Of a stretch of DNA of 64,000 bases, positions 8,172 to 16,752 are shown piece after piece. This DNA is from an uncultured Actinomycetes bacterium (lineage in GTDB: Bacteria; Actinomycetota; Coriobacteriia; Coriobacteriales; Atopobiaceae): positions 57,134-121,133 of the forward strand of contig OMXZ01000001.1 of assembly GCA_900315165.1 (NCBI GenBank). The letters are read 5' to 3'. The position numbers and the translations under genes are program-made. Within the stretch, counting starts at the first letter, position 1, and each line of letters starts with the position of its first letter. The notes under the pieces are model-generated. The model was not told the DNA's origin and searched no databases. It saw only the letters and a list, made by a program, of their open reading frames with translations.

Positions 8172-9287
8172 TTATTTGATGCAATCGAAACCGGTGAAGA
8201 CGGGGACGCCGGTGTAGTGCTTGACCTCCTCGGCGCCGGATAGGACGCGGACGGCGCCGGCGGCCATGGCTTCCATCTCGAACTCGCCGGGGTAGGCAGT
8301 GACCGGCGCGATCCAGCCGCAGGCGTCGCGAACCGCGTCCACAAGCTCAGCGGAGTGGGCGATGCCGCCACCCAGAAGAATGGCGTCGACGTTGCCGTGG
8401 AGCACCGCGGCCATGGCGCCGATGCCCTTCTCGACCTGGTAGACGAAGGCGTTCCAGACGAGGTCGGCATGCTCGTCGCCCTCGGCCGCCATCTTCTGGA
8501 CCTCCTGGGCGTCGGAGGTGCCCAGATGGCTCACGAAACCGCCGCTCTTGTGGCAGAGGCCACGCAGCTCCTTGGTGGTATGGCCCTGGTCCAGCCAGTT
8601 CGCGATCTCGACGACGGGCACGGCGCCCGCGCGGGTCGGGGCCATGGGACCCTCGCCGCCGACGATGTCGTAGCCGTCCACCATCTTGCCGCGGCGGTGG
8701 GCCGAGACGGAGACGCCACCGCCCAGGTGGCACACGACGAAGTTGTAGTCCTCGTACTTGCCGCCGAGGGAGGCCGCATGGCGGATCGCGGTCTCCTTGA
8801 GGTTGAGCGCGTGCAGGTGGACGTTGCGGTAGACGCCGCTCACGCCGGTGATGCGGGCCACGTCCTGCAGCTCGTCGGTGTCGGGCGGGTTGACCACATA
8901 GCAGGGACAGCCGGTCGCGTCGGCATAATGCTTGGCCATGAGGCTGCCGAGCTGGGCGGGATGGGTGACGCCGTTGGCGCCGCGACGGGCATCGGAGAGG
9001 AGGGTCTCGTCGGCGATGTAGGTACCGCCCTCGACCGCCATGAGGCCGCCGCCGCGGCCGACGCAGGCGTCGAGGCCGTCCAGGGAGACGCCGGCCTCCT
9101 TGATGGCCGCATCGATGATCTCGAGCCGGTAGGGAATCTGGTCCGTGATCTCGGTGAACTCGGCGAGACGCGAGGCCTCGTGTGAGACGTTCTTGGAGAA
9201 GAGGCACTTCTCACCCTCGAAAAGGGCGACCTTGGTGGAGGTGGCACCGGGGTTGATCGCGAGGATCTTATAGTCCTTGTCCGCCAT
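8172..9287 (-). CDS. Butyrate kinase / acyl kinase (copy A)
   Basis: A 371-residue acetokinase-family enzyme, matching butyrate kinase rather than AckA in length and motifs. Visible motifs are INPGATSTKVALFEG (ATP site) at the N-terminus, NPPDTDELQDVARITG in the middle, HLGGGVSVSAH, and the GGGIAHSAELVD adenosine-site block. It makes ATP from acyl-phosphate plus ADP. It follows the phosphotransacylase gene with a 4-bp gap, the classic ptb-buk order. True substrate chain length is open: acetate, propionate, butyrate or a branched or aryl acid are all possible. A paralog lies at 26852-27982. Confidence 0.88.
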   Translation of the reverse strand: MADKDYKILAINPGATSTKVALFEGEKCLFSKNVSHEASRLAEFTEITDQIPYRLEIIDAAIKEAGVSLDGLDACVGRGGGLMAVEGGTYIADETLLSDARRGANGVTHPAQLGSLMAKHYADATGCPCYVVNPPDTDELQDVARITGVSGVYRNVHLHALNLKETAIRHAASLGGKYEDYNFVVCHLGGGVSVSAHRRGKMVDGYDIVGGEGPMAPTRAGAVPVVEIANWLDQGHTTKELRGLCHKSGGFVSHLGTSDAQEVQKMAAEGDEHADLVWNAFVYQVEKGIGAMAAVLHGNVDAILLGGGIAHSAELVDAVRDACGWIAPVTAYPGEFEMEAMAAGAVRVLSGAEEVKHYTGVPVFTGFDCIK

Positions 9288-9291
9288 GTCC

Positions 9292-10299
9292 TTACGCCTC
9301 CTTCAGCGCCTGGGCGCGCACGCAGCTCATCACGACGTTGCCGACGATCTCGGGCACCGGGGCCGAGCGCGAGCAGTCGCAGACGATCTTCTTGAAGCCC
9401 TGGAGCATGGGGCCGTAGGCATTGGCATGGCCGAACTGCTGGACCAGCTTGACGCCCACGTTGCCGCAGTTGAGGTCGGGCCAGATCACGATGTTGGCCT
9501 GGCCGGCGACCGTGGACTCGCGCTTGACCTTGTGGGCAGCCACGGCCGGGTTGATCGCGGAGTCGAGCTGGAACTCGCCGTCGATCTTGAGGTCGGGACG
9601 GCGCTCCTGGGCGATGTCGCGGGCCTCCTGGACCTTCTTGACCAGGTCGCCGGAGCCCGAGCCGCAGGTGGAGAAGGACAGAAGCGCGCAGCGGGCCTCG
9701 GTGCCCGTGAGGGCCTTCCAGGTCTCACAGGCGGCGATGGCGATGGAGGCCTCCTGCTCGGGGGTCGGGTTCTGGCAGACAGCGGAGTCGCCGAAGCCAA
9801 GGAGCTGGCCCGCGGAGCCCTCATAGCCAGGGATGTCGAAGATACCGACCGACGAGATGACGTCGATGCCGTCGGCCAGGCCGATGATGGTCTGGCCGCC
9901 CAGGATCACGTCGCCCGTGGGACAGTCGATGCCGCCGAAGGTCACGTCCACATCGTCCAGGGCCTGCATCATGAGGGCGCGCTCCATAGGGCGCACGACG
10001 CGGCGACGGACGCCCTTGGACTTCCAGGGGCAGGTGGGCAGGGCCTCGTAGCGCTGGGCGAAGGACTCGTTGGCCTCCTCGTCGGCCAGGTCGACCAGGG
10101 TGACGCCGTCAAGCGAGACGCCCTGGGCCTCGGCATTGGCGCGGATGGCGGCAGCATCGCCGACGACAGTGCAGACGGCCACGCCCGTGGACTGGCACTC
10201 GGCCATGGCCTTGATCATCGTGGGGTTCTCGCCCTCGAAGAAGGCGACCCTCTGGACGTCCTTCTTTGCGCGCTCGCGCATGTCTTCCATGAGATCCAT
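9292..10299 (-). CDS. Phosphotransacylase, Pta/Ptb family (copy A)
   Basis: A 335-residue enzyme that converts acyl-CoA plus phosphate to acyl-phosphate. Family blocks seen include MERALMMQALDDVDVTFGG, the LLSFSTCGSGSGD segment, KIDGEFQLDSAINPAVAAHK and the DLNCGNVGVKLVQQFG block near the C-terminus. It is more diverged than the paralog at 31313-32323, suggesting a substrate other than acetyl-CoA. It is paired with the butyrate kinase gene. A strong terminator lies between it and the upstream ACP gene, so expression may rely on read-through or its own promoter. RBS GAGGAAA precedes the ATG. Confidence 0.88.
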   Translation of the reverse strand: MDLMEDMRERAKKDVQRVAFFEGENPTMIKAMAECQSTGVAVCTVVGDAAAIRANAEAQGVSLDGVTLVDLADEEANESFAQRYEALPTCPWKSKGVRRRVVRPMERALMMQALDDVDVTFGGIDCPTGDVILGGQTIIGLADGIDVISSVGIFDIPGYEGSAGQLLGFGDSAVCQNPTPEQEASIAIAACETWKALTGTEARCALLSFSTCGSGSGDLVKKVQEARDIAQERRPDLKIDGEFQLDSAINPAVAAHKVKRESTVAGQANIVIWPDLNCGNVGVKLVQQFGHANAYGPMLQGFKKIVCDCSRSAPVPEIVGNVVMSCVRAQALKEA

Positions 10300-10316
10300 G
10301 GGGATTTCCTCTCTAG

Positions 10317-10351
10317 AAAAAACGGGGAACGGCTCAGACCGTCCCCCGTTT
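10317..10351 (-). terminator. Rho-independent terminator between ACP and phosphotransacylase genes
   Basis: On the minus strand AACGGGGGACGG pairs with CCGTTCCCCGTT and is followed by TTTTTT, ending the thiolase-DUF35-ACP transcript. Confidence 0.85.
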
Positions 10352-10419
10352 GCGGGACTAAGGGTGCCGGCAAAGCTGCCGAAAACGTGCCGGCAAAGCT
10401 ACTGGCGCAGGGGCGAGGA

Positions 10420-10659
10420 CTACTCCTCGACCTCCTCGGCGACGCGGGCGACCAGCTCGCCGAAGGTCTCCATGTTCATGATCTCGGAGACGGTGACCTC
10501 GGCGTCGAGCTCGTTCTCGATCATGGAGGTCAGGGCGATCATCTTCATGGACTCCTTGCCCAGCTCGGCAAAGGTGGTGTCGGGCGTGATGTCGCCGTCG
10601 TACTTGTAGGCCTCCTTGGCGAAGCCGGCGACCTGGTTGAAGAGCTCCTCGTTTTCCAT
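10420..10659 (-). CDS. Acyl carrier protein-like protein (copy A)
   Basis: A 79-residue acidic four-helix phosphopantetheine carrier. The attachment serine is in ELGKESMKMIAL, where the usual GxDSL reads KESM: Asp becomes Glu and Leu becomes Met. It is therefore not the standard fatty-acid ACP. It follows the thiolase-like and DUF35 genes, which suggests it holds the acyl group that the thiolase-like enzyme transfers or accepts (inference). Helix 2 (SMIENELDAEVTVSEIMNM) is typical. A second ACP at 34437-34685 has a still more unusual site. Confidence 0.85.
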   Translation of the reverse strand: MENEELFNQVAGFAKEAYKYDGDITPDTTFAELGKESMKMIALTSMIENELDAEVTVSEIMNMETFGELVARVAEEVEE

Positions 10660-10721
10660 GGCGGGTTCCTTTCCTTTGCGCGGGGTCTCCCGCGGGGCTG
10701 TTGTTTGCGAGATGGGTCGGT

Positions 10722-11192
10722 TTAGGCCTCGGCGGCCTCGTCGAGCTCGAAGCAGGGCTCGTACCAGGTGACGGTCTCCTCGGCGCCGGGCTTGACGGGC
10801 GTGACGCGCTCGATGGGCTTGAGGTGGACGCCGATGGTCTCGTGGTCGGCGTAGAGGCGCTCCTGCAGGTTCTTTACGACCTTCTTCTTGCCGCAGAAGA
10901 TCACGAATGAGTACTCGGCGCCCTCGTCCAGCTTGACCTTGCCGTAGCCGTAGGGCTCAACGGCCTTGAGGTAGGGCTTGTCGTTCTGGATGCCGGGGAC
11001 CACGAAGGACTCCAGGGTGCCGTGGCCGGAGAGCTCCACCCACTCGGTGGCGTGGTAACCGCAGGCGTTGCAGCCCAGGTGGGGCGGGAACTCGATGGCG
11101 CCGCACTCGGGGCACTTGCGGCCCAGGAGCTTGCCCTCGGCGAGCGCGTCGTAGAACTTTTTGGTGATGGGCTCCATATTCTCAAGAAGCAT
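10722..11192 (-). CDS. DUF35 OB-fold / zinc-ribbon protein, thiolase partner
   Basis: A 156-residue protein with an N-terminal rubredoxin-like zinc ribbon (CPECGAIEFPPHLGCNACG, residues about 27-45) followed by an OB-fold, the standard DUF35 layout. In archaeal HMG-CoA synthesis, steroid side-chain degradation and PhlB of phloroglucinol acylation, DUF35 proteins bridge or stabilise a thiolase-fold partner. Here the partner is encoded 34 bp upstream. It has no catalytic residues of its own that I can see. RBS AAGGAGG lies upstream of the ATG. Confidence 0.88.
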   Translation of the reverse strand: MLLENMEPITKKFYDALAEGKLLGRKCPECGAIEFPPHLGCNACGYHATEWVELSGHGTLESFVVPGIQNDKPYLKAVEPYGYGKVKLDEGAEYSFVIFCGKKKVVKNLQERLYADHETIGVHLKPIERVTPVKPGAEETVTWYEPCFELDEAAEA

Positions 11193-11225
11193 TGCTTTCC
11201 TCCTTTTTGGGTTCGCGTGAGGGCG

Positions 11226-12509
11226 TTACTCGACCGTGCGCAGGATCTGGCAGCGGATGTTCTGGCCGCCGCCGAAGCCGCGCAGGAAGGTGGTGCGAGG
11301 TGCCTTGGGCATCTGGTTTGTGGCCTCGCCGCGCATCTGCCAGACGGCCTCGCAGATGTCCGCCACGCCGGAGGCACCGTGGGCATGGCCGAAGTTGCAG
11401 CGGCCGCCGTTGGTGTTGATGGGCTTGTCGGAGTCGTAGGCATAACGGCCCTCGATGGCGTACTTCCAGGACTCGCCGCGGGGCACGTAGCCGATCTCCT
11501 CGGGGACGGCCAGGTCGCCGGCCAGGAAGAAGTCGTTGATCATGAGCAGGTCGATCTCGTCGGGCTTGACGCCAGTGAGCTCGTAGACCTGGGCCGCGCC
11601 GTCCTTGGTGCCGTTGTACTCGTTGTCGGCGGTGGCGCCCTCGTAGGCGGCGGCGCCGGTGCCGAGGACCTCGACGACCTTGTGGTCGAGGCCACGGGCG
11701 ACGGCCATCTCGGTCGGCATCACGACGACGGCCGCGGCGCCGTCGCACTTGATCTCGAAGCCGGTCACGCGCAGGTACTGGGTGACCTTGGGGTTGCCGA
11801 AGCTCTTGAGGTAGGCGTCGGCGTCGGGCAGGCCGTTCTCGGCGGCCAGCTCCTCGAAGGTCTTCTGCGAGAAGCCGAGCGGGTTGGCCACGGCCTCGCG
11901 ACGCAGGACCTTAGAGATGCCGTTGAGGGCGTCGTCGATCTGCTCGGCGGTCAGGCCGAACTCCCAACGGTACTTATTTACCCAGTTGTCGAAGGAGATG
12001 CCGAAGGCGGAGTCGAAGGCGCGGCCGTAGGCGCGGTCGTAGACCATCGGGATGGTCGGGAGCATCTCGTTCAGAGGGAAGTCGCGGCGGTAGCAGCCGG
12101 GGGCGTTGACCACGGGCAGGGAGGCCGCGAGGTCGACGGCGCCGGACAGCACGATGTCGTAGCTACCGGAGGCGACCGCCTGGACGGCCTCCTGGAGGGC
12201 CACATAGCCGGTGCAGCAGGCCTCGGAATGGTGCACCGAGCCGATGCCGCGGACGCCGAACCAGTCGGCGACCTGCATGTTGGGGGTGAGCGAGTCACCG
12301 ATCAGGTAGGGGTTGGCGGCGCCGTGATAGAAATACTGGATGTCGCGGGGCTCGAGACCCGCGTCCTGGATGGCCTCGAGGGCCGCATAGCCGAAGGCCG
12401 AACCCTCGTCCATACCCTTGGTCTCGGGATGGTCCTCGAAATTGGTGAACGGGGTGCAGCCCACGCCCACGATGGACACGCTGCGCGACTGCTTGCCGAG
12501 CTTGACCAT
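11226..12509 (-). CDS. Thiolase-like acyltransferase (SCP-x / PhlC group)
   Basis: A 427-residue thiolase-fold enzyme. The nucleophile is probably Cys98 in SEACCTGYVAL, in place of the usual CASG. The C-terminal block INTNGGRCNFGHAHGASG replaces GHPxGASG, and FLRGFGGGQN lies near the end. Together with the DUF35 gene it resembles non-decarboxylating thiolases that make or break C-C bonds on unusual acyl groups. An ACP in the same operon suggests an ACP-bound substrate or product. It could be a degradative thiolase or a Friedel-Crafts-type C-acyltransferase. The ATG at 12509 is preceded by AAGGAG. Confidence 0.85.
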   Translation of the reverse strand: MVKLGKQSRSVSIVGVGCTPFTNFEDHPETKGMDEGSAFGYAALEAIQDAGLEPRDIQYFYHGAANPYLIGDSLTPNMQVADWFGVRGIGSVHHSEACCTGYVALQEAVQAVASGSYDIVLSGAVDLAASLPVVNAPGCYRRDFPLNEMLPTIPMVYDRAYGRAFDSAFGISFDNWVNKYRWEFGLTAEQIDDALNGISKVLRREAVANPLGFSQKTFEELAAENGLPDADAYLKSFGNPKVTQYLRVTGFEIKCDGAAAVVVMPTEMAVARGLDHKVVEVLGTGAAAYEGATADNEYNGTKDGAAQVYELTGVKPDEIDLLMINDFFLAGDLAVPEEIGYVPRGESWKYAIEGRYAYDSDKPINTNGGRCNFGHAHGASGVADICEAVWQMRGEATNQMPKAPRTTFLRGFGGGQNIRCQILRTVE

Positions 12510-12598
12510 GTGCAACTCCTTCGTCTCGTCGTACCGGACTTTCTGACGATTGAGATGCTACGGGAGGGGCCGCACGAGGCGGTACACACGGGTCGCGA

Positions 12599-12675
12599 GG
12601 GTGTTCCGACCCATGGGACACTTTGCTGACGATTTGTATCAAACCGCAGGTAATTCGCCTAAATTAATTTGATAA
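12599..12675. promoter_or_regulatory. Inverted repeats upstream of the thiolase operon
   Basis: Two dyads lie in the AT-rich stretch between the thiolase start and the tetR end. One is GTGTTCC (12601-12607) facing GGGACAC (12615-12621). The other is TATCAAA (12638-12644) facing TTTGATA (12668-12674). They are candidate operator sites for the neighbouring TetR protein or PucR activator. No clean -35/-10 pair was seen. Confidence 0.35.
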
Positions 12676-12781
12676 GAAATTCGTGAAGTCGAACCGCTTG
12701 CCCGCCGAACCCGACCGTCCGCCGCGGGACCCAAGCGCCCTGCAGCGGGAACCGCCGGGCTTGCACGAAATCGTCCGTCGC

Positions 12782-13393
12782 CTAGTCCAGCCGGGGCGCG
12801 TGGGGCAGGGTCCGCCGCGCGTCGTCGGTCAAAAAGAAAGGCGCGTAGTAGAGCTTGTTCAGCGTGCTCGCGACGTGGTGGGGCGAGACCTCGGGGCGCT
12901 TCTCGAGCCAGAACTGGATGAGGTTGTTGTGGCCAGCCAGGACGAAGGCCAGGTAGAACTCGAGGTCGTCGGAGGGGCCCAGCACCTCGGACAGGCGCTG
13001 CGAGAGGTAGTCGTGCATGAAGACGGTCGCCTTATGCACAAAGCCCGGGTCGCCGTGCGGGCCGTTGAGCGCCACGATCTCGTCGCGGTGGTCGGCCAGC
13101 ATCTCCATGCGCGTGATCATCGTGGGGGTGGCGTCGAGCTGGTTGGTGGAGAAGCGGGCCTTGAGCGCGATGTTGTTGATGGCGCGCATGTTGGCGAGCA
13201 GGTCGTCCTCGAACTGCAGGACAACGCTGGGCACGTCGTCGAAGTAGCGATAGAAGGTCGACCGCGAGACGTGGGCGATGCGGATCACGTCGCTCACGCG
13301 GATCTTGTCCATGTCGGTGTCGGCCATGCAGGCAAAGACGGCGTCGCGGATGCGCCGCTGCGTGCCTCTCTGTTCGATTTCCAGCTGTGGCAT
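12782..13393 (-). CDS. TetR/AcrR-family transcriptional regulator
   Basis: A 203-residue regulator with an N-terminal TetR helix-turn-helix. The recognition region IRVSDVIRIAHVSRSTFYRYF lies at about residues 33-53, and an all-helical ligand domain follows. The ATG at 13393 is chosen because GGGGAG precedes it and the length then fits the family; the frame is open further upstream but without coding character. It is divergent from the PucR gene and upstream of the thiolase operon, so it probably controls one or both. Confidence 0.87.
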   Translation of the reverse strand: MPQLEIEQRGTQRRIRDAVFACMADTDMDKIRVSDVIRIAHVSRSTFYRYFDDVPSVVLQFEDDLLANMRAINNIALKARFSTNQLDATPTMITRMEMLADHRDEIVALNGPHGDPGFVHKATVFMHDYLSQRLSEVLGPSDDLEFYLAFVLAGHNNLIQFWLEKRPEVSPHHVASTLNKLYYAPFFLTDDARRTLPHAPRLD

Positions 13394-13469
13394 GTCCTGC
13401 ACTCCCCTTTTCTCGTGCAACAGTCTAACGCAACGGATGAGGTTGCTACCTCGGCCGCACCTTGGATTT

Positions 13470-13483
13470 GTTCCCGAAGGAAC
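13470..13483. promoter_or_regulatory. Palindrome in the tetR/pucR divergent intergenic region
   Basis: GTTCCCGAAGGAAC is an inverted repeat with 5-bp arms and a 4-nt spacer. It sits between divergent regulator genes starting at 13393 (minus) and 13531 (plus), where an operator is expected. Binding is inferred from position only. Confidence 0.35.
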
Positions 13484-13530
13484 CCGATTATGCGCTAGTA
13501 TTTTCATGCAAACGCACAAGGAGGGCGGAT

Positions 13531-14850
13531 ATGGTGGATACAGACGTGCTCGGACCTATACCGGAGGGCGCGGTCGAGACGGTCGGTCGCATGCTCACGG
13601 CGCACTTTTCCAACCAGGGCCTGGGTCATCTGATCGACGAGGCGGCCGACGCGCTCGGTAACCCCATCGTCGTCGTGGACCCCAGCTTCCATTACCTGGC
13701 CTGGCACATCTCCGCCGCCCCCGATGACGACCGACCCGCCGTGCGCATGCTGCGCGAGGAGATCGAGAGCAAGGCCGTCGTCCCGGACGCCATCGCCTAT
13801 ATCAAGCAGGCAGGCCTCGACGAGCGCGCCGGTCATCGGCACATCCCCCTGCATTTCCACAACGAGAAGCTCGGATGCGACTGCTTGATCGGCGCCTCCA
13901 CGGTGCACGGCATCTGCGTCGCCCATACGATGATGATCGCCCTCGATGCGCCTTTCGGCGAGTACGACGAGCTCTGTTTCCAGCGCCTGACCCTCTTTGT
14001 GAGCCAAGAGATCCAGAAGCAGCCCATCTTCACCGACAACCGCGGCCAGGCCAAATCCTATTTTCTGGTCGACCTGCTCCAGAACCGCCAGCCCAGCCCC
14101 GAGATCATCGCGCAGCGCCTGGACCTGCTCGACCTGCGGCCCCGCGGCACCTATGTCCTGATCGCCATGCAGCCGCGGCAAGCCGGGCTCACGAGCATGG
14201 GCCTCGTCGCCCTTGCCGACCGCCTGCAGCCCATCATGAACGGGGCCATCTATGCCCTCTACGAGGGGCGTTTTATCCTCCTGCTCACCCGCGCGCGTGA
14301 TGAGGGCCTCGGCGACTATGCGATGGACCTCCTGCACCGCTGCGCCCAGACGGACGATTTGGCCGTGGGCGTGAGCAACTACTTCGAGGACCTCGCCGAC
14401 ATCCAGCGCTACTATGCGCAGGCCACCGCCGCGATCGCCAATGGCGAGACCGCAGCGGCGACGGTAGACGACGGATCGGTCTACCTCTTCCGCAACTATG
14501 CCTATATGCAGATGCTCGACGTCTGCAAACGCAGCGCCGACCTCGCGAACTACATCCAGCCGGCCCTGCTCGACCTCGCCGCCTACGACCGCGACCACGG
14601 CGGCGACCTAATGGATACGCTCTTCGCCTACCTGCAGAACGCCTGCAACACCCACCGCACCGCCGACTCACTCCACATCCACAAGAACACCCTGCTCTAC
14701 CGCCTGACCCGCATCCGCAAGATCCTAGGCTGCTCGCTCGCCTCGGGCGAGGACATCTTCATGCTGCAGCTGTCCTTCCGCGTGATGATGCACCTGGGCA
14801 TGTTCTACTCGCGCGTCCCGCTCGAGCGCGACGAGCTCGCCGAGGGATAG
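13531..14850 (+). CDS. PucR-family transcriptional activator (copy A)
   Basis: A 439-residue regulator. A sensor-like N-terminal region (residues 1-200, containing LGNPIVVVDPSFHYLAW) is followed by a GGDEF-like middle domain. The C-terminal PucR helix-turn-helix is SLHIHKNTLLYRLTRIRKIL. PucR proteins respond to pathway substrates and activate catabolic operons. The ATG at 13531 has an excellent AGGAGG site; an in-frame start further upstream lacks one. A paralog of the same architecture lies at 23985-25601 beside the second half of the island, so each half may have its own sensor. Confidence 0.87.
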   Translation: MVDTDVLGPIPEGAVETVGRMLTAHFSNQGLGHLIDEAADALGNPIVVVDPSFHYLAWHISAAPDDDRPAVRMLREEIESKAVVPDAIAYIKQAGLDERAGHRHIPLHFHNEKLGCDCLIGASTVHGICVAHTMMIALDAPFGEYDELCFQRLTLFVSQEIQKQPIFTDNRGQAKSYFLVDLLQNRQPSPEIIAQRLDLLDLRPRGTYVLIAMQPRQAGLTSMGLVALADRLQPIMNGAIYALYEGRFILLLTRARDEGLGDYAMDLLHRCAQTDDLAVGVSNYFEDLADIQRYYAQATAAIANGETAAATVDDGSVYLFRNYAYMQMLDVCKRSADLANYIQPALLDLAAYDRDHGGDLMDTLFAYLQNACNTHRTADSLHIHKNTLLYRLTRIRKILGCSLASGEDIFMLQLSFRVMMHLGMFYSRVPLERDELAEG

Positions 14851-14885
14851 AAAAGCCGCCCTCCCCCATGCGGGTTCGGGCGGCT
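14851..14885 (-). terminator. Terminator between convergent pucR-A and flavodoxin-fold genes
   Basis: AGCCGCCC pairs with GGGCGGCT. The T run (TTTTC) follows on the minus strand, so it chiefly ends the flavodoxin-fold reductase transcript, though the hairpin could also stop pucR from the other side. Confidence 0.75.
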
Positions 14886-14952
14886 CGAAAGGCCGATGGT
14901 CCGTGCGACAGGGTACCTGGCACCCGTCGCATCTATGCGGCCGTGGCGAATC

Positions 14953-15942
14953 CTACGCCTGGGCGGCCGGCTTCACGGGGCAGGGGAAGCTCAAGGCCTT
15001 GTACTCGGCCAGGTCGTCCTTGATCTCGCCCTGCTTCTGCATGAAGTTGATGCGGGTCTGGACGATCTCGTTGAGGTGCTCGGCACGGGACTTGTCGATG
15101 AAGCGGTCGCGGATGTGGCCGTTCTCGGGGTCGATCACGAGCATCGGGCGGCCGGTCTCGGGGTTGGTGCCCATGGTGCCGCCGCAGCCGCACACCGCGC
15201 ACTCATACGGGAACTCGACGCCGTCCCAGTGCTTGTCGCCGGGGTAGACCAGGCTGGAGTGGCAGTGGGGGCAGACGCCGTCGTTGGGGTCGCCGAGCCA
15301 CGTGCGGTCCTCGACCGGGGTCTCCATGGCCTCCCAGATGTGCTCGCCCATCTCCTTGGCACGGGCCAGCTGGTCGGCGTTGTCGTCGATCAGGATGTTG
15401 GCAGGACGGCCGACGCGCTGGAGCATCATGCGGTCCACCGGGGTGATGGACATGGTAAACATGGAGGCCTGGATGACCTCGAGGGCCAGGGGCTGCCAGT
15501 CGTGCATGGAGCCACCCACGGCGATGAGGCCGGCCACAGTGTGCGGGTCCTCCTTGACCACGCCGATCTCCTTGAGGAAGGAGAGCTCGTAGGCCAGGAA
15601 GCGCTGGGCGAAGCGCAGGTACATGGAGCTGGGGGCCAGGTCGTAGGTCGGGACAGCGATGATCACGCCGTTGCAGGTGTGCAGCTCGGTGACGAGGGCG
15701 TCCACGTCGTCCTTGTTCTTGAGGACGCAGCCCTTGTACTCCTTCTGCTTGCCCATGGCGATGTTGCCCATCTGCATGGTGCAGCCCTCGCAGCCCGTGC
15801 AGGGCAGGATGTTGTAGTCAAAGAGGTTGATCATCTCGACCTCGGCGCCCTTGTCCTGGAGGACCTTGAGGGCGGCCTTGACCGCGATTTCGCCGTTGCC
15901 GTCCTTGCGGCCTGCGCAGATGCCCATTACCTTGTGTGCCAT
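14953..15942 (-). CDS. Flavodoxin-fold NAD(P)H-dependent FMN reductase with zinc-ribbon tail (copy A)
   Basis: A 329-residue protein. The N-terminal flavodoxin-like FMN domain begins VMGICAGRKDGNGEIA (phosphate loop). CTGCEGCTMQMG near residue 50 could bind a metal or form disulfides. A C-terminal rubredoxin/zinc-type ribbon, CPHCHSS to CAVCGCGG (about residues 234-265), is fused on. Such proteins pass electrons from NAD(P)H or ferredoxin to small molecules. It lies downstream of the iron-sulfur/FAD redox genes. A paralog with the same fusion is at 22585-23676. RBS AGGAGAGGAG precedes the ATG. Confidence 0.8.
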   Translation of the reverse strand: MAHKVMGICAGRKDGNGEIAVKAALKVLQDKGAEVEMINLFDYNILPCTGCEGCTMQMGNIAMGKQKEYKGCVLKNKDDVDALVTELHTCNGVIIAVPTYDLAPSSMYLRFAQRFLAYELSFLKEIGVVKEDPHTVAGLIAVGGSMHDWQPLALEVIQASMFTMSITPVDRMMLQRVGRPANILIDDNADQLARAKEMGEHIWEAMETPVEDRTWLGDPNDGVCPHCHSSLVYPGDKHWDGVEFPYECAVCGCGGTMGTNPETGRPMLVIDPENGHIRDRFIDKSRAEHLNEIVQTRINFMQKQGEIKDDLAEYKALSFPCPVKPAAQA

Positions 15943-15999
15943 GAGTGCTCCTCTCCTGAGCCTCGTCTCCCCCGACAGCGTGGCCGGGGCGTTTGTTGT

Positions 16000-16390
16000 G
16001 CGGCGACCGTCTCACGACACGCCGACACATACTCGAAACACGTACGAAGATAGGTTTTCAGGTTCGCGCGGGCATTGGTCAAGCAAACAAATGCCCGTCA
16101 GCGGTGCGGATGACACGCAAGGGGCAATTCTGTCCCTTTTCGCAGGTCACAAACTCATAATGCGAGGAAACACCAACGCGGTTTTCCCAAACGCCCCTTG
16201 TGCATACAGCCAATCGGGCTTTGTTGTTCGCCGCCACACGAGCATTCCTGGCTCGCGGATAATAAAATCCGTCACATCCTAGACGATTCGACCGATCCAA
16301 TGTCAATGCGCCAGTTCGACCTCACCTGCGCCATGATGGCGGCGGCATCACGGTCATGCTGCTCCGCCGGCTCAGCTCCGCGCAAAAAAT
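16000..16390. other. Gene-free stretch upstream of the flavodoxin-fold gene
   Basis: The gap between 15942 and 16753 has no credible coding region; short open frames show no conserved features. The part nearest 15942 should carry the promoter of the flavodoxin-fold gene, but no convincing -35/-10 pair was found. The rest of the gap holds the palindromic repeats listed next. Confidence 0.5.
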
Positions 16391-16395
16391 CATCC

Positions 16396-16592
16396 ACGCC
16401 CCCGCATCGTTGGTAGGCCTTTACCAACGATGCGGGGGTGCGGGAATCGTGACCTGCAGGTTTGTCGGTCACACCCCCAGATCGTTGGTATCCCACATAC
16501 CAACGATCTGGGGGTACGGAGGAATTTATCAGGGGTTTTGTAACTCACACCCCCACATCATTGGTAGCCGCCTACCAACGATGTGGGGGTGC
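16396..16592. repeat. Three palindromic repeats, CCCCC..ATCGTTGGTA family
   Basis: There are three perfect or near-perfect 17-bp inverted repeats with 6-7 nt loops. They lie at 16399-16415/16422-16438 (CCCCCGCATCGTTGGTA), 16474-16490/16498-16514 (CCCCCAGATCGTTGGTA) and 16550-16566/16573-16589 (CCCCCACATCATTGGTA). The variable dinucleotide after CCCCC is GC, AG or AC and the opposite arm changes to match (GC, CT, GT), so the hairpin is being conserved. Units are about 75 bp apart. The same family occurs at 49135-49320. Confidence 0.9.
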
Positions 16593-16752
16593 GAGCCTCG
16601 ATTCCATCGACTCCACGCGCAGCAAAAAGCGACGCCCGGGGTTTCCGGACGCCGCTTTGTCAAGACGGGCTTGCTAGCCAAGCCAGAGCAGGCACTGTGC
16701 GGACACAATGGGCGAACCGCTCTCACGTGCGAGCCGACGCCCCACCTCGTGC

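Noticed and set aside
8172..9287. Acetate kinase AckA
   Set aside because: It is shorter than AckA (about 400 residues) and its motifs and its pairing with a phosphotransacylase match butyrate kinase better; the same holds for 26852-27982.
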